From Paenibacillus sp. PL91 (GTDB taxonomy: Bacteria; Bacillota; Bacilli; Paenibacillales; Paenibacillaceae), in contig NZ_JABBYG020000026.1 in assembly GCF_012935325.2 (NCBI RefSeq), positions 1-64,000 on the forward strand: a DNA stretch of 64,000 nt, read 5' to 3'. Made by a program: the position numbers and the translations under genes. Positions 26,977 through 35,562 of this stretch are shown piece by piece. Under the pieces are notes generated by a model. The model made no database searches. It had not been told where the DNA came from and saw only the letters and a program-made list of their open reading frames with translations. Every line of letters begins with the position of its first letter. The first letter of the stretch is position 1.

Positions 26977-27963
26977 ATGCGGAAGCATCGATTTACTTTA
27001 TGGCTAGTGCTGGCTATAGCGGTCATAGCGATCTATTCGGTATTCAATTTCAAGCTATTTACCGGCTTCACCCATGAGGAAAAAAGCGTCACTGTTATTT
27101 TAGAAACGTTAAACGTTCGCTACGATTTCTGGCAGGCCGTGAATCAAGGCGCTGAAGCGGCGGCCAAGGAGATTGGGCTGAATCTGAGCGTGGAAGGACC
27201 TCTAGCTGAAGACGATGCGGATACCCAAATTCAGATATTGGAAGCTGCGATTGAGCGAAAACCGCAAGCGATCGTCATTGCTACGATTATGGATGATCGG
27301 ATGCCGGCTGTTCTGGCGAAGGCGCGTGAAGCAGGCATAAAGCTGGTCGTTATCAATCAATCGCCGGATATGAAGCCTTCCCCGATTATCGTCTCCAGCA
27401 ATCATTTAGAAGCGGGGCGATTAGCGGGACAGACTGCAATTAAGGAGACAAACGGACATCCGAAAATAGCTATTATTAGCGATCATGCTAATTCTGTCAT
27501 ATCCGAGGAGCGGGTCGCAGGCATGAAGCTTGTGCTTGCCGGCTATAACGACAGCATGAAGGGGCCTTTTTATGCAGATAACTCTGAGGATAGGGCTTAC
27601 GAAATTGCCAAGCAGCTGATCATGGCCGACACCTCCATTAATACGTTTATTACGCTTAACGGGTCCTCGTCACAAGGCGTAGCGAAAGCGCTGAAGGAGC
27701 AGAACAGAACAAATGCCGTGAACCTAATCGGGTTTGACAGCACAAGCGATGAGGTGCAATTGTTAGAGGCGGGCATTATCAAAGCTTCCATTGTGCAGAA
27801 GCCGTTTAACATGGGCTACCTTGGCGTGAAAACGGCATTAAACCTAATAGAGGGCGACAACGCCGATCCCAAGATCGATATCGAATCCAGCATCATTACG
27901 AAAGAAAATATGTACACGACTGAAAATCAGAAGCTGCTGTTCCCGTTTATCAATAGCAAGTAG
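26977..27963 (+). CDS. Membrane-anchored periplasmic sugar-binding protein (RbsB/XylF type)
   Basis: 328 residues from ATG 26977, the first start after the AAGGAGAG site; a longer frame would overlap the kinase. An N-terminal hydrophobic helix (WLVLAIAVIAIYSVFNF) has no lipobox Cys and no clear cleavage site, so it is probably a permanent anchor. The rest is a two-lobe type 1 periplasmic-binding fold: an early strand with LNVRYDFWQAV, the region QIQILEAAIERKPQAIVIA, NQSPD and LIGFDS. No RbsA/RbsC transporter is adjacent. Its place directly after a YesM kinase suggests a sensing partner, as in XylFII-LytS systems (inference). Confidence 0.85.
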   Translation: MRKHRFTLWLVLAIAVIAIYSVFNFKLFTGFTHEEKSVTVILETLNVRYDFWQAVNQGAEAAAKEIGLNLSVEGPLAEDDADTQIQILEAAIERKPQAIVIATIMDDRMPAVLAKAREAGIKLVVINQSPDMKPSPIIVSSNHLEAGRLAGQTAIKETNGHPKIAIISDHANSVISEERVAGMKLVLAGYNDSMKGPFYADNSEDRAYEIAKQLIMADTSINTFITLNGSSSQGVAKALKEQNRTNAVNLIGFDSTSDEVQLLEAGIIKASIVQKPFNMGYLGVKTALNLIEGDNADPKIDIESSIITKENMYTTENQKLLFPFINSK

Positions 27964-27992
27964 ACTCTTCTCTGGAAGGATTAGATGACCTG

Positions 27993-29285
27993 ATGCAGCG
28001 AAAATTTTATGACAAGCAGCCTTTTATTGTATCCGTTATATTCACCTTTTTCGCGCTTCTCCTCTCTTCCTGCATGAACAGAAGCTCGGAGCCTATTGCA
28101 GTGCCGAAGGAAGAGCGGGCATTGATTCGCTACGTTGCCTCCGAATACAGCACCGAGACCAAGCCGCTGCTGGAGAAGCTTGTTAAGGAATTCGAGCGGA
28201 AGAATCCGCTAATAGATGTAGAACTGCAGGTAGCCAATTGGGATATTCTTGATGGCATCTATACCACGATGATTAGCAAGAATCAGCCTCCCGATCTCTT
28301 AAACACAAATGTATATGCCCACTTTGCACAGGACGGCTTGCTTAACCATTTGGATGAAATCATATCGCCTGAGCTGGCGGGCAAGCTGTACCCCAATTTA
28401 GTTGAAATGGATCAAATGAACGGGGTGCAGTATGCCATTCCTTACGTAGCCACCACGCGGAATTTGTATTATAACAAGGATCTGTTCCAAAGGGCCGGCA
28501 TTGCAGCTCCTCCTGCAACATGGTCAGAGCTTGAGCAGGCCGCCAGCAAAATCAAAGCACTCGGCGAGGCGGAAGGATTCGGCGTTGATCTGACGGATAA
28601 TGAGACGCAGGCGTCTTTGTCTTATGTCTTTTACGGCTCGGGCGGAGAATGGATTAAGGATGGGAAGTGGAATATTAATTCAGAGACGAACATCGAAGGA
28701 TTAACCTTCCTGAAAGAGCTGTTCGATAAAGGGCTGACCGATCCGGAGCCGACCGTTACGACTCGCGATGAGAAGCAGCGGATTCTCGGAGTTGGTGAGC
28801 TTGCGATGATGATATCCGGCAATTATTTCACGTCCGTCGTCCCGAAGGAGTTCCCTGAGCTCAAATGGGGGAAAGGCCCGATTCCAGTGAAGGACGGAAC
28901 GCCGCCCATAACGTTCGGCGTACATGATGTGCTCGTCTCCTTTAAGACGGATCATACGAACAAAGAAGCGTTGTCTACCTTTCTAGACTTTCTTTATGAT
29001 GACCGCGCCTATGAGGAGATGATCAAACGGGAAGGCTTTCTTCCGGCCACCACGACAGTAGGCGTTCGATTGTCCGAGCAGGACGAAGTAATGAAGAGCG
29101 ATTTGGAGGCGCTGAGCAAAGCGAAATTTTATCCGGTAAAAGAGCCTTCTTGGCAAGCGGTGCTCGATTATGCCCGCAAAATGGGGGACGCCGTCCTGTT
29201 CGAGCATACGACCCCGAAAGCAGCGTTAGACCAGCTCCAGCTTTTTGCAGAAACGAAGAGCAATCAGCTGAATAATCGAAAGTAA
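27993..29285 (+). CDS. Sugar-binding lipoprotein (family 1 solute-binding)
   Basis: 430 residues with a lipoprotein signal (LLLSSC). The mature part shows the MalE-like family 1 fold: YVASEYSTETKPLLEKLVKEFERKNP, DLLNTN, AIPYVATTRNLYYNKDLF and a Trp-rich hinge. It follows the anchored binding protein by 29 bases, with GGAAGGA upstream. It may serve either the sensor system or the permeases further down, where a second family 1 lipoprotein is also encoded. Two such proteins in one cluster suggest separate roles in sensing and transport. Confidence 0.85.
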   Translation: MQRKFYDKQPFIVSVIFTFFALLLSSCMNRSSEPIAVPKEERALIRYVASEYSTETKPLLEKLVKEFERKNPLIDVELQVANWDILDGIYTTMISKNQPPDLLNTNVYAHFAQDGLLNHLDEIISPELAGKLYPNLVEMDQMNGVQYAIPYVATTRNLYYNKDLFQRAGIAAPPATWSELEQAASKIKALGEAEGFGVDLTDNETQASLSYVFYGSGGEWIKDGKWNINSETNIEGLTFLKELFDKGLTDPEPTVTTRDEKQRILGVGELAMMISGNYFTSVVPKEFPELKWGKGPIPVKDGTPPITFGVHDVLVSFKTDHTNKEALSTFLDFLYDDRAYEEMIKREGFLPATTTVGVRLSEQDEVMKSDLEALSKAKFYPVKEPSWQAVLDYARKMGDAVLFEHTTPKAALDQLQLFAETKSNQLNNRK

Positions 29286-29390
29286 TAATAAAATGGATTA
29301 TTTTCCTCTAAAACCATACAAAAGAGAAGATAATAAAGAATATATGGAAGATATTCGATAGTGAACAATGCCCTCCCAATTTATGATGAA

Positions 29391-29434
29391 ATTACGCGCT
29401 AGAGCTCAAATGCGAGCTCATTCCTACTGCGTAA
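29391..29434 (+). promoter_or_regulatory. Inverted repeat in the leader of the second binding-protein gene
   Basis: Outer arms TTACGC and GCGTAA flank two GAGCTC boxes, giving an imperfect dyad of about 44 bases just before the ribosome site. It may be a regulator site or an mRNA-stabilising hairpin. The upstream 29286-29390 is AT-rich and likely carries the promoter, though I could not fix it. Confidence 0.35.
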
Positions 29435-29464
29435 AAAACATCATTTGTGGGAGGGTTTGCTTTA

Positions 29465-30841
29465 ATGATTATGAAGAAAAAGTTTGCCGCGCTTGGTATT
29501 GCCGTAATAATGGCTGCCGTATCGCTAACAGGTTGTGGTGGGTCAAATAACGGTGATTCGACCAATAAAGCCTCCAACACGCCTTCCAATTCTGCACCTG
29601 CCGCTGAAACGACTGTCGCACCTGATGCCGAGAAAGAAACAGCCAAACTGACGGGCGATTTCGAAATTCAATACTTTGTTGGCGGATATGGCGACAAATG
29701 GTGGAAAAAGGTTATTGCTGATTTCCAAGCCGCGAACCCAGAACTGAACATTAAAGAATCCGCAGGACCAAAAATAAATGATCAAAACAGACCTCGCTGG
29801 ATCGGAGGAAATCCTCCTGATTTCGTATATATCGATGGTCCGGTGCTGAACGACCGCCAAATGGTAGAGGATGGCCAGCTTGAAGACTTGACGGACTGGC
29901 TGAAGGAAGCGAAAAACATTGACGGCGATTTGATTACCGACATTTTGGCTCAACCCGCTCAACAATTTGACGGTAAAGTATACAACATTCCGCTCGTTTT
30001 GAACTCATGGGGCGTGTTCTGGAACAAAGCGCTCTTTAAGGAAAAAGGCTACACGGAGCCGACAGACTTCCAATCCTTCCTGGATGTAAGCGAAAAAATC
30101 AAAGCAGACGGCATTACGCCATTCATACACACAGGCAAATATCCTTACTATATTAACGGTTCGATCCTGTACCCTGCTATCGTATCGGCGAACAACAATG
30201 ATTTCACCATTCTTCAAGACATGGCTGCTAACAAAGTAGAAGCCTTCGAGAGCCCAGCCGTACTTGCTGCGCTTAACAAAATCGTAGCGCTGCGCGATAA
30301 AGGCTTCATTGATAAAGCTTCCATCCAAATCAATCACACCGATTCCCAAATGCTGTTCCTGCAAAATAAAGATGCGTTTATCCCGAACGGTCTATGGCTG
30401 CCTAACGAAATGGCGAAAGATATTCCAGCCGGCTTTGACTTTGGCTTCATTCCTTCGGTTACGCAGGAAGCGGGCGGCAAAGTGGTTGCCAACACTTCCA
30501 CATCTACAGTTGCCATCGCTAAAAAAGGTAAAAACAAAGAGGCGGCAAAAGCGTTCCTGCAATTTATCTTCTCAAAACAGCAAGCTTCCCAGTGGGCTGA
30601 GCTTAGCGGCGCGCCTTCCAACATTAAAGGCGACATTAGCGCTTCCAACGCACCAAGCTTTGTTAAAGATGCAGCGAAATATTTGACGGACCCGAACACG
30701 GTCGTTATCCCGACGATTACTTATAACGCAGACGTGGATAAAGCGATGATGGATGCAACGGATGCACTTACCATCAGCACGATTACGCCTGAAGAGTGGG
30801 TTAAACGGGTTACGGACGTCGTGAAAAAAGTGAGCAAATAA
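29465..30841 (+). CDS. Carbohydrate-binding lipoprotein (family 1), transporter subunit
   Basis: 458 residues from ATG 29465, ten bases after GGAGGG. Lipoprotein signal with lipobox SLTGC, an Asn/Ser/Thr/Ala-rich linker to about 50, then a family 1 binding fold: FEIQYFVGGYGDKWWKKVIADF, PDFVYIDG, YNIPLVLNSWGVFWNKALF. It is the substrate receptor for the two MalFG-type permeases that follow 90 and 1000 bases later. It has its own leader and probable promoter, so it is likely induced by the YesN regulator. Confidence 0.9.
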   Translation: MIMKKKFAALGIAVIMAAVSLTGCGGSNNGDSTNKASNTPSNSAPAAETTVAPDAEKETAKLTGDFEIQYFVGGYGDKWWKKVIADFQAANPELNIKESAGPKINDQNRPRWIGGNPPDFVYIDGPVLNDRQMVEDGQLEDLTDWLKEAKNIDGDLITDILAQPAQQFDGKVYNIPLVLNSWGVFWNKALFKEKGYTEPTDFQSFLDVSEKIKADGITPFIHTGKYPYYINGSILYPAIVSANNNDFTILQDMAANKVEAFESPAVLAALNKIVALRDKGFIDKASIQINHTDSQMLFLQNKDAFIPNGLWLPNEMAKDIPAGFDFGFIPSVTQEAGGKVVANTSTSTVAIAKKGKNKEAAKAFLQFIFSKQQASQWAELSGAPSNIKGDISASNAPSFVKDAAKYLTDPNTVVIPTITYNADVDKAMMDATDALTISTITPEEWVKRVTDVVKKVSK

Positions 30842-30930
30842 TTAGCCTTTAACAAAAATGAAAGCAGCGGGTGATCGAGGCATAACGCCTTAGGTCGCCT
30901 TCTGCGAGTTTACTTGGAAGGATGGGTAGC

Positions 30931-31833
30931 ATGGGCTCAGGGACGGCAAAATGGCAGCGAAATATATTTATTGCATCATTCATCATTCCGACGCTTCTCT
31001 TTTTTGGCGTATTTACGATTTATCCGGTTTTGCAAAGCTTGTATTATTCGTTCTTCGAATGGTCCGGCATGTCGGACAAAAAAACGTTTATCGGTCTTGA
31101 TAATTTCAAAGAGCTGCTTCACGATCCCATCGTATGGAGAGCGATTGGCAATGATTATTTTCTCGTTGCGGGCAAAATAATCGGCATTATGCTTCTCGCG
31201 ACGTTTTTCGCAGTAGCGCTTACTCGCTTCGGCTTTAAGCTGGCTGGTTTCTTCCGGTCGATCTTCTTTATTCCGAATGTCATTTCCGTCGTAGTTATCG
31301 GCGTATTGTGGAATTTTATATATAATCCGCAAATCGGCTTCTTAAATGGATTTCTATCGTTATTTACGAAGGAAAAAGTGACGATAACATGGCTCGGCTT
31401 TCCGGATCATTCGATCTGGATGCTCCTGCCTCCGGCCATTTGGGCGGGTATCGGATTTTATATGATCCTTTTAATCGCTGCCATCCAGAGCATTCCTGAA
31501 TCCTATTATGAAGCGGCAAACATCGAGGGAGCGGGCCAGTGGAAGCAATTTTGGAGCATTACCGTTCCTCTCACTTGGGAGCAAATCAAAGTATCCATTC
31601 TCAATATTATGATGACAACGTTGAATGGCTCCTTCGTCATCGTATGGATCATGACTGAGGGCGGACCGGATAACAGCACGCAGGTTATGGGCTCCTATTT
31701 GTACCAGATGGCCTTCCGTCAATTCCATTTTGGATACGGCGCTTCGATAGGCTTTATGATCTTGGTCCTCTCGTTAATTACGACAATCGTACTTCAGCGG
31801 TTAATGCGTCACGATACCGTTGAGATGAGCTAA
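30931..31833 (+). CDS. Sugar ABC transporter permease, MalF type
   Basis: 300 residues from ATG 30931 (GGAAGG nine bases upstream). Six membrane segments and an EAA loop (PESYYEAANIEGAGQWKQFW). It forms the channel with the following gene. No ATPase is adjacent; a shared MsmX-type ATPase is expected, as usual in this family. Confidence 0.92.
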   Translation: MGSGTAKWQRNIFIASFIIPTLLFFGVFTIYPVLQSLYYSFFEWSGMSDKKTFIGLDNFKELLHDPIVWRAIGNDYFLVAGKIIGIMLLATFFAVALTRFGFKLAGFFRSIFFIPNVISVVVIGVLWNFIYNPQIGFLNGFLSLFTKEKVTITWLGFPDHSIWMLLPPAIWAGIGFYMILLIAAIQSIPESYYEAANIEGAGQWKQFWSITVPLTWEQIKVSILNIMMTTLNGSFVIVWIMTEGGPDNSTQVMGSYLYQMAFRQFHFGYGASIGFMILVLSLITTIVLQRLMRHDTVEMS

Positions 31834-31844
31834 GGGGGATAAAG

Positions 31845-32690
31845 ATGAATGTACAGCTAAAAAATCCGGTCGCTAAGCTGATTGTATATGCCATTTTGTT
31901 TCTATGGGGCATTTCCGTATTGTATCCGCTCCTATGGACCTTGCTGGATGCATTAAAGAATAATGAACAGTTTTTCTTAAATGCACCATGGTCTTTGCCC
32001 GAAATGCCGCTGCTGTGGTCAAACTTTTCTTATGTATGGAGCAAATATCATTTTGACACGTATTTCGTCAACTCGATCGTCATTACATTCGGCTCGACTT
32101 TGCTCGCTTTGCTGTTGTCAGCAACAACGGCTTACGTCTTGGCCAGATATACGTTTAGAGGCAGCAATGCGCTGCTCCTGCTCTATATTTCATCCATGAT
32201 GGTTCCATTTGTATTAGCGCTCATTCCTTTATTCTTCTTGATGAATTCGATGGGATTAATTAATACAAAGATTGGCTTGATCTTTGTGTATACATCAAGC
32301 CTGCTTGCCTTCGGCATCTTTGTCCTTGTCGGATTTTTCAAATCGCTGCCGAAGGAGCTGGAAGAGGCTGCAATTGTGGATGGCGCTTCTTATTATGGAA
32401 CGTTCTTTCGGGTGATGCTCCCGTTGTCGCAGCCAGGCTTAATTACAATAGGCATCGTGAACATCTTGAACATTTGGAACGAGTATATCGTAGGTACGAT
32501 ATTAATTAACGATCCCGAGCAATATACGCTGCCGGTGGAAATAGGCGTTATGCAGGCGGAGATGCAGTATCGTACCGAGTGGGGGCCGTTGTTCGCGGCG
32601 CTTCTGATTACGATTATTCCCGTGCTTATCATTTATATTATTTTTCAAAGGCAAATCGCGAGCGGCATTACAGCTGGCGCGGTCAAATAA
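31845..32690 (+). CDS. Sugar ABC transporter permease, MalG type
   Basis: 281 residues. Six membrane segments, an extracellular loop of the MalG kind (SLPEMPLLWSNFSYVW) and the EAA loop (PKELEEAAIVDGASYYGTFF). It starts 11 bases after the previous stop, with AAGGGGG as ribosome site. It is the last gene of the YesN-YesM transporter cluster and is followed by a strong terminator. Confidence 0.92.
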   Translation: MNVQLKNPVAKLIVYAILFLWGISVLYPLLWTLLDALKNNEQFFLNAPWSLPEMPLLWSNFSYVWSKYHFDTYFVNSIVITFGSTLLALLLSATTAYVLARYTFRGSNALLLLYISSMMVPFVLALIPLFFLMNSMGLINTKIGLIFVYTSSLLAFGIFVLVGFFKSLPKELEEAAIVDGASYYGTFFRVMLPLSQPGLITIGIVNILNIWNEYIVGTILINDPEQYTLPVEIGVMQAEMQYRTEWGPLFAALLITIIPVLIIYIIFQRQIASGITAGAVK

Positions 32691-32708
32691 AGCTATCCGT
32701 TCGAATCG

Positions 32709-32739
32709 AAGGGCACTTTCATCAAAGTGTCCTTTTTTT
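32709..32739 (+). terminator. Terminator of the MalFG-type operon
   Basis: AAGGGCACTTT pairs with AAAGTGTCCTT around CATC, followed by T7. Confidence 0.9.
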
Positions 32740-32858
32740 GCATGCCGCCTTCATTAATAATAGTAAGATTGTATTAGATGTGAAGAGGACAATATTAGAA
32801 TCGGGCTGGAACCTCGTCTATAATACAGGGTATAAAACGATAGAAGCGAGGCGGCAAT

Positions 32859-33956
32859 ATGACGGCTGAAGCAGTTTGGAAGGGAAATGCCAACCAGGCA
32901 ATCTGCGCGTTTACCTTTGATGACGGTCCTTCCCAGCTCCCACTGGAAATGTGGCTTGATGTTCTAGAGGAGGAAGAAGCTATCGGTACCTTTTTCTTCA
33001 CCGGAGAATGGATCGACAGGTACCCAAATAAGGCAAGAGAAATTCTATCACGGGGACATGTGCTTGCCCCCCATACGTATCACCATCGCCGGATGGCGCA
33101 GGTGCCAAAGTCTGTCTTTCTAGAGGAACTGAAGCTAACCGAGCTGGCATATCAGGATGCAACAGGCCTGCCGTGTCCAACCTTTATGCGTTTTCCTTAT
33201 TGCTCCTATCGGGAGGAAAATCTAGAATGGCTGGCTGAACGGGACGGCTATCTGGATATTGAAGGAATCGACTCCGGCGATTGGGCAGGCGTACCTGCTG
33301 AGAATATCGTTGCACAGGCTGAGCCCGGTCTTGTTAACGGAGCGATTGTCGTTATGCACAGCAATGATATTGCGAAGCACTCTCCAGAGGCCTTAAGAGA
33401 GCTGATTAGAATTGCAAAGCAAAGAGGTTTGAAAGCCGTAGGCATACCTGAATTGTTAGGCTCTCTTGGAATAGCTGTGGGTCATAAGTCTTGGAAGGTG
33501 GCAGTCGAGGTTCCTGCTGAGCTGGATCTACCCGCGGAAAACTGGGTTCCGCTAAAAAGCCGTGAGGAGCTTATAAAGCTAGCAGCCCAAAGTATAGAAT
33601 GGCGTATTCGGCAGTATACGCTGTATTTCAAATCCGAATGTGAATGGCTAAAGCATCTGGAAAATTCACTTCATGAGTTTCGCGTTATTGAGGATCGCCA
33701 ATTGTTTCATTTGTGGGAATTTAGCGGCTCCTACTGGGGCTATGTTCGTGCTGGCGTCATGAAAGACACGCTTGTATTACTCGATTTTGCGGCTAAGGAA
33801 GCGCAGGCGGATACGTTGGTCTATATGCTGCGCTGGGCTGCGGAGACGGCGTCAAAACTTGGCTTAACTCGAATTGAGGCAAGGCATGATATTCGCAGAA
33901 TAAACCAAATGTGCAGGCAGCTGGGCTGGCAATCCGAGATTTTGGAAGATCAATAG
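32859..33956 (+). CDS. Polysaccharide deacetylase fused to a GNAT-like domain
   Basis: 365 residues, no signal peptide. The N-terminal 200 residues are a NodB/polysaccharide-deacetylase domain with the metal Asp pair at 21-22 (FTFDDGPS), the H-x-x-x-H metal motif at 72-76 (HTYHH) and RFPYCSY. The last 120 residues (from about residue 240) look like a degenerate GNAT acyltransferase fold: HEFRVIEDRQLFHLWEF, a strand-rich segment, and IEARHDIRRINQMCRQLGW, which resembles the acceptor-side motif. The fusion is unusual. A cytoplasmic enzyme that removes and perhaps re-adds acyl groups on an amino sugar is possible (inference). Confidence 0.75.
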   Translation: MTAEAVWKGNANQAICAFTFDDGPSQLPLEMWLDVLEEEEAIGTFFFTGEWIDRYPNKAREILSRGHVLAPHTYHHRRMAQVPKSVFLEELKLTELAYQDATGLPCPTFMRFPYCSYREENLEWLAERDGYLDIEGIDSGDWAGVPAENIVAQAEPGLVNGAIVVMHSNDIAKHSPEALRELIRIAKQRGLKAVGIPELLGSLGIAVGHKSWKVAVEVPAELDLPAENWVPLKSREELIKLAAQSIEWRIRQYTLYFKSECEWLKHLENSLHEFRVIEDRQLFHLWEFSGSYWGYVRAGVMKDTLVLLDFAAKEAQADTLVYMLRWAAETASKLGLTRIEARHDIRRINQMCRQLGWQSEILEDQ

Positions 33957-33997
33957 AGTAAAGGGTCTGCCAGCTGTAGAAAAGAGGAGAATCTCAA

Positions 33998-35149
33998 GTG
34001 AAGTCATTAGCAAGCTATTATTTTTTATTTTTTCTGTCCATGTCTGTCGTTATGCCCTATACGAGCCTTTATTTTAGCGACAGAGGCTTTAGCCACACCA
34101 CGGTTGGTCTCATTTTGTCATTATGGGCTTTGGTAAGTATCGTTGCCCAGCCTGTTATGGGCATGATCAATGATCGTGTTAACAATCCGCGGAAAATCAT
34201 GATGGTTTGCGCCATAGCGGCTCCCGTACTGAGTTTGGGTTTCTATTTTATGAATGGACTTGCGGCTATTCTCGTTTTATCCGTTTTTTTTGCATGGTTT
34301 CAATCCTCTGGTGGACCGATTGGCGATGCCATGGCTGTGGAAATTGCCAGCCAAAAAGGCTTTTCATTCGGCAGCGTGAGGCTGTGGGGCGCGTTAAGCT
34401 TTGCATTGGGGACGTTCGCTACGGGCATTTTATACGAAAAATATGGCTACAACGATATTTTTATATATTATATCGTCTTAAATACAACGCTCTGCTTGGC
34501 GATTATGCGGCTTCCTGCAACCCAGATTACTCGCAGAAGAGTGACGTTATTCGGCCAAATGGGCGAGGTCGTACGCAATAAGCGCTTTATGGTATTTGTG
34601 GTCACAAGCATGCTCATGATGATGTCCGCATCCATTAATATGAACTTCTTGCCGTTATACTTTAAGGAAATGGGCTTTAACAAGAGCTGGATCGGAAGTG
34701 CATATGCGATTGCTGCCATTATTGAGGTGCCTATGTTCTGGGTAGCGACCAAGCTTAGCAAAAGAATAGGCAGATATCAGCTGTTATGCGTAGCTGCATT
34801 CATTTATTGTATTCAATTTTTCGCCATGTATAGTTTCGCCAATGTCTCATTGACGCTAGCGGTTCAACTGCTAAATGGAATCGCGTTTGCCTTCGTGGCT
34901 GGCACATCTGTAGAAATCGTACAAAGCTATGCGACAGAGGGAACGAAAGCGACACTGCAAACGGTATATGCGGCAGTAACATGGGGCCTTGGAGGCATTG
35001 TCGGCAATGCGATGGGAGGCATGGTTGTCGATCGCTTTGGGGCGCAGTCGCTTTATTTCATTCTGTTTTGTCTATGTATGGCGGCTTCCTTGCTGTTCAT
35101 AGTGAACAAGAATCACCAGAAATCCATCGCGCCAGCTCTTGAAGCTTAA
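33998..35149 (+). CDS. Major facilitator superfamily transporter
   Basis: 383 residues from GTG 33998 (AGGAGA upstream). About 12 membrane segments and the loop motif GMINDRVNNPRK between helices 2 and 3 place it in the MFS, in the MFS_1-like/sugar-proton-symporter branch. It starts 41 bases after the deacetylase gene and is probably co-transcribed with it, so it may export or import the deacetylated product. Substrate unknown. Confidence 0.85.
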   Translation: MKSLASYYFLFFLSMSVVMPYTSLYFSDRGFSHTTVGLILSLWALVSIVAQPVMGMINDRVNNPRKIMMVCAIAAPVLSLGFYFMNGLAAILVLSVFFAWFQSSGGPIGDAMAVEIASQKGFSFGSVRLWGALSFALGTFATGILYEKYGYNDIFIYYIVLNTTLCLAIMRLPATQITRRRVTLFGQMGEVVRNKRFMVFVVTSMLMMMSASINMNFLPLYFKEMGFNKSWIGSAYAIAAIIEVPMFWVATKLSKRIGRYQLLCVAAFIYCIQFFAMYSFANVSLTLAVQLLNGIAFAFVAGTSVEIVQSYATEGTKATLQTVYAAVTWGLGGIVGNAMGGMVVDRFGAQSLYFILFCLCMAASLLFIVNKNHQKSIAPALEA

Positions 35150-35180
35150 CGGGAGGCGGATGCTGGAAAGTTGGATGACA

Positions 35181-35213
35181 AAGGCCGACTCTTGCGAGAG
35201 CGGTCTTTTTTTT
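35181..35213 (+). terminator. Terminator of the deacetylase-MFS pair
   Basis: GGCCG-CTC and GAG-CGGTC arms pair with one bulge, followed by T8. Confidence 0.75.
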
Positions 35214-35336
35214 GCTCTGTTTACCAGTTGATCAACATCGATGTTCACATTACGTAAACGGCTATAATCTCCTTATATTAACAAAATACAATATTATGAT
35301 TATGTGTAATTATTTATAAATAAACCGATTAATTTT

Positions 35337-35374
35337 AAAAGGTTAGCAGTTCTTTTCCCTGCTAACCTTTTATT
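35337..35374. terminator. Perfect 13-bp bidirectional terminator, orphan
   Basis: Arms 35337-35349 and 35359-35371 (AAAAGGTTAGCAG and its complement) pair fully, with A-run and T-run flanks. No gene ends just before it. Confidence 0.85.
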
Positions 35375-35562
35375 TATTTGCTGGGAAATGGCTTTGTTAA
35401 GAAATTGTATGGTTTGCTTCAAACATATAGACACGGCAGGGGCCAATCTATTACTTTAGACATGTGTTCATAAGAAAAGAAAATAGGAATGGGGGGTCAG
35501 CACTAGTAGCATAGCATGCTATAGGCAATTGAACGAACAACATTATAACGGAGGTTTATAAC

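Larger units (their letters stand above)
35150..35562. other. Long intergenic region before the S-layer protein gene
   Basis: These 413 bases hold no gene. Two terminators lie at 35181-35213 and 35337-35374, with a TATAAT at 35263-35268 between them. The second terminator is not preceded by any gene, so a short RNA may be made here. Near 35510 a small TAGCATGCTA palindrome lies in the probable leader of the next gene. Confidence 0.45.
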
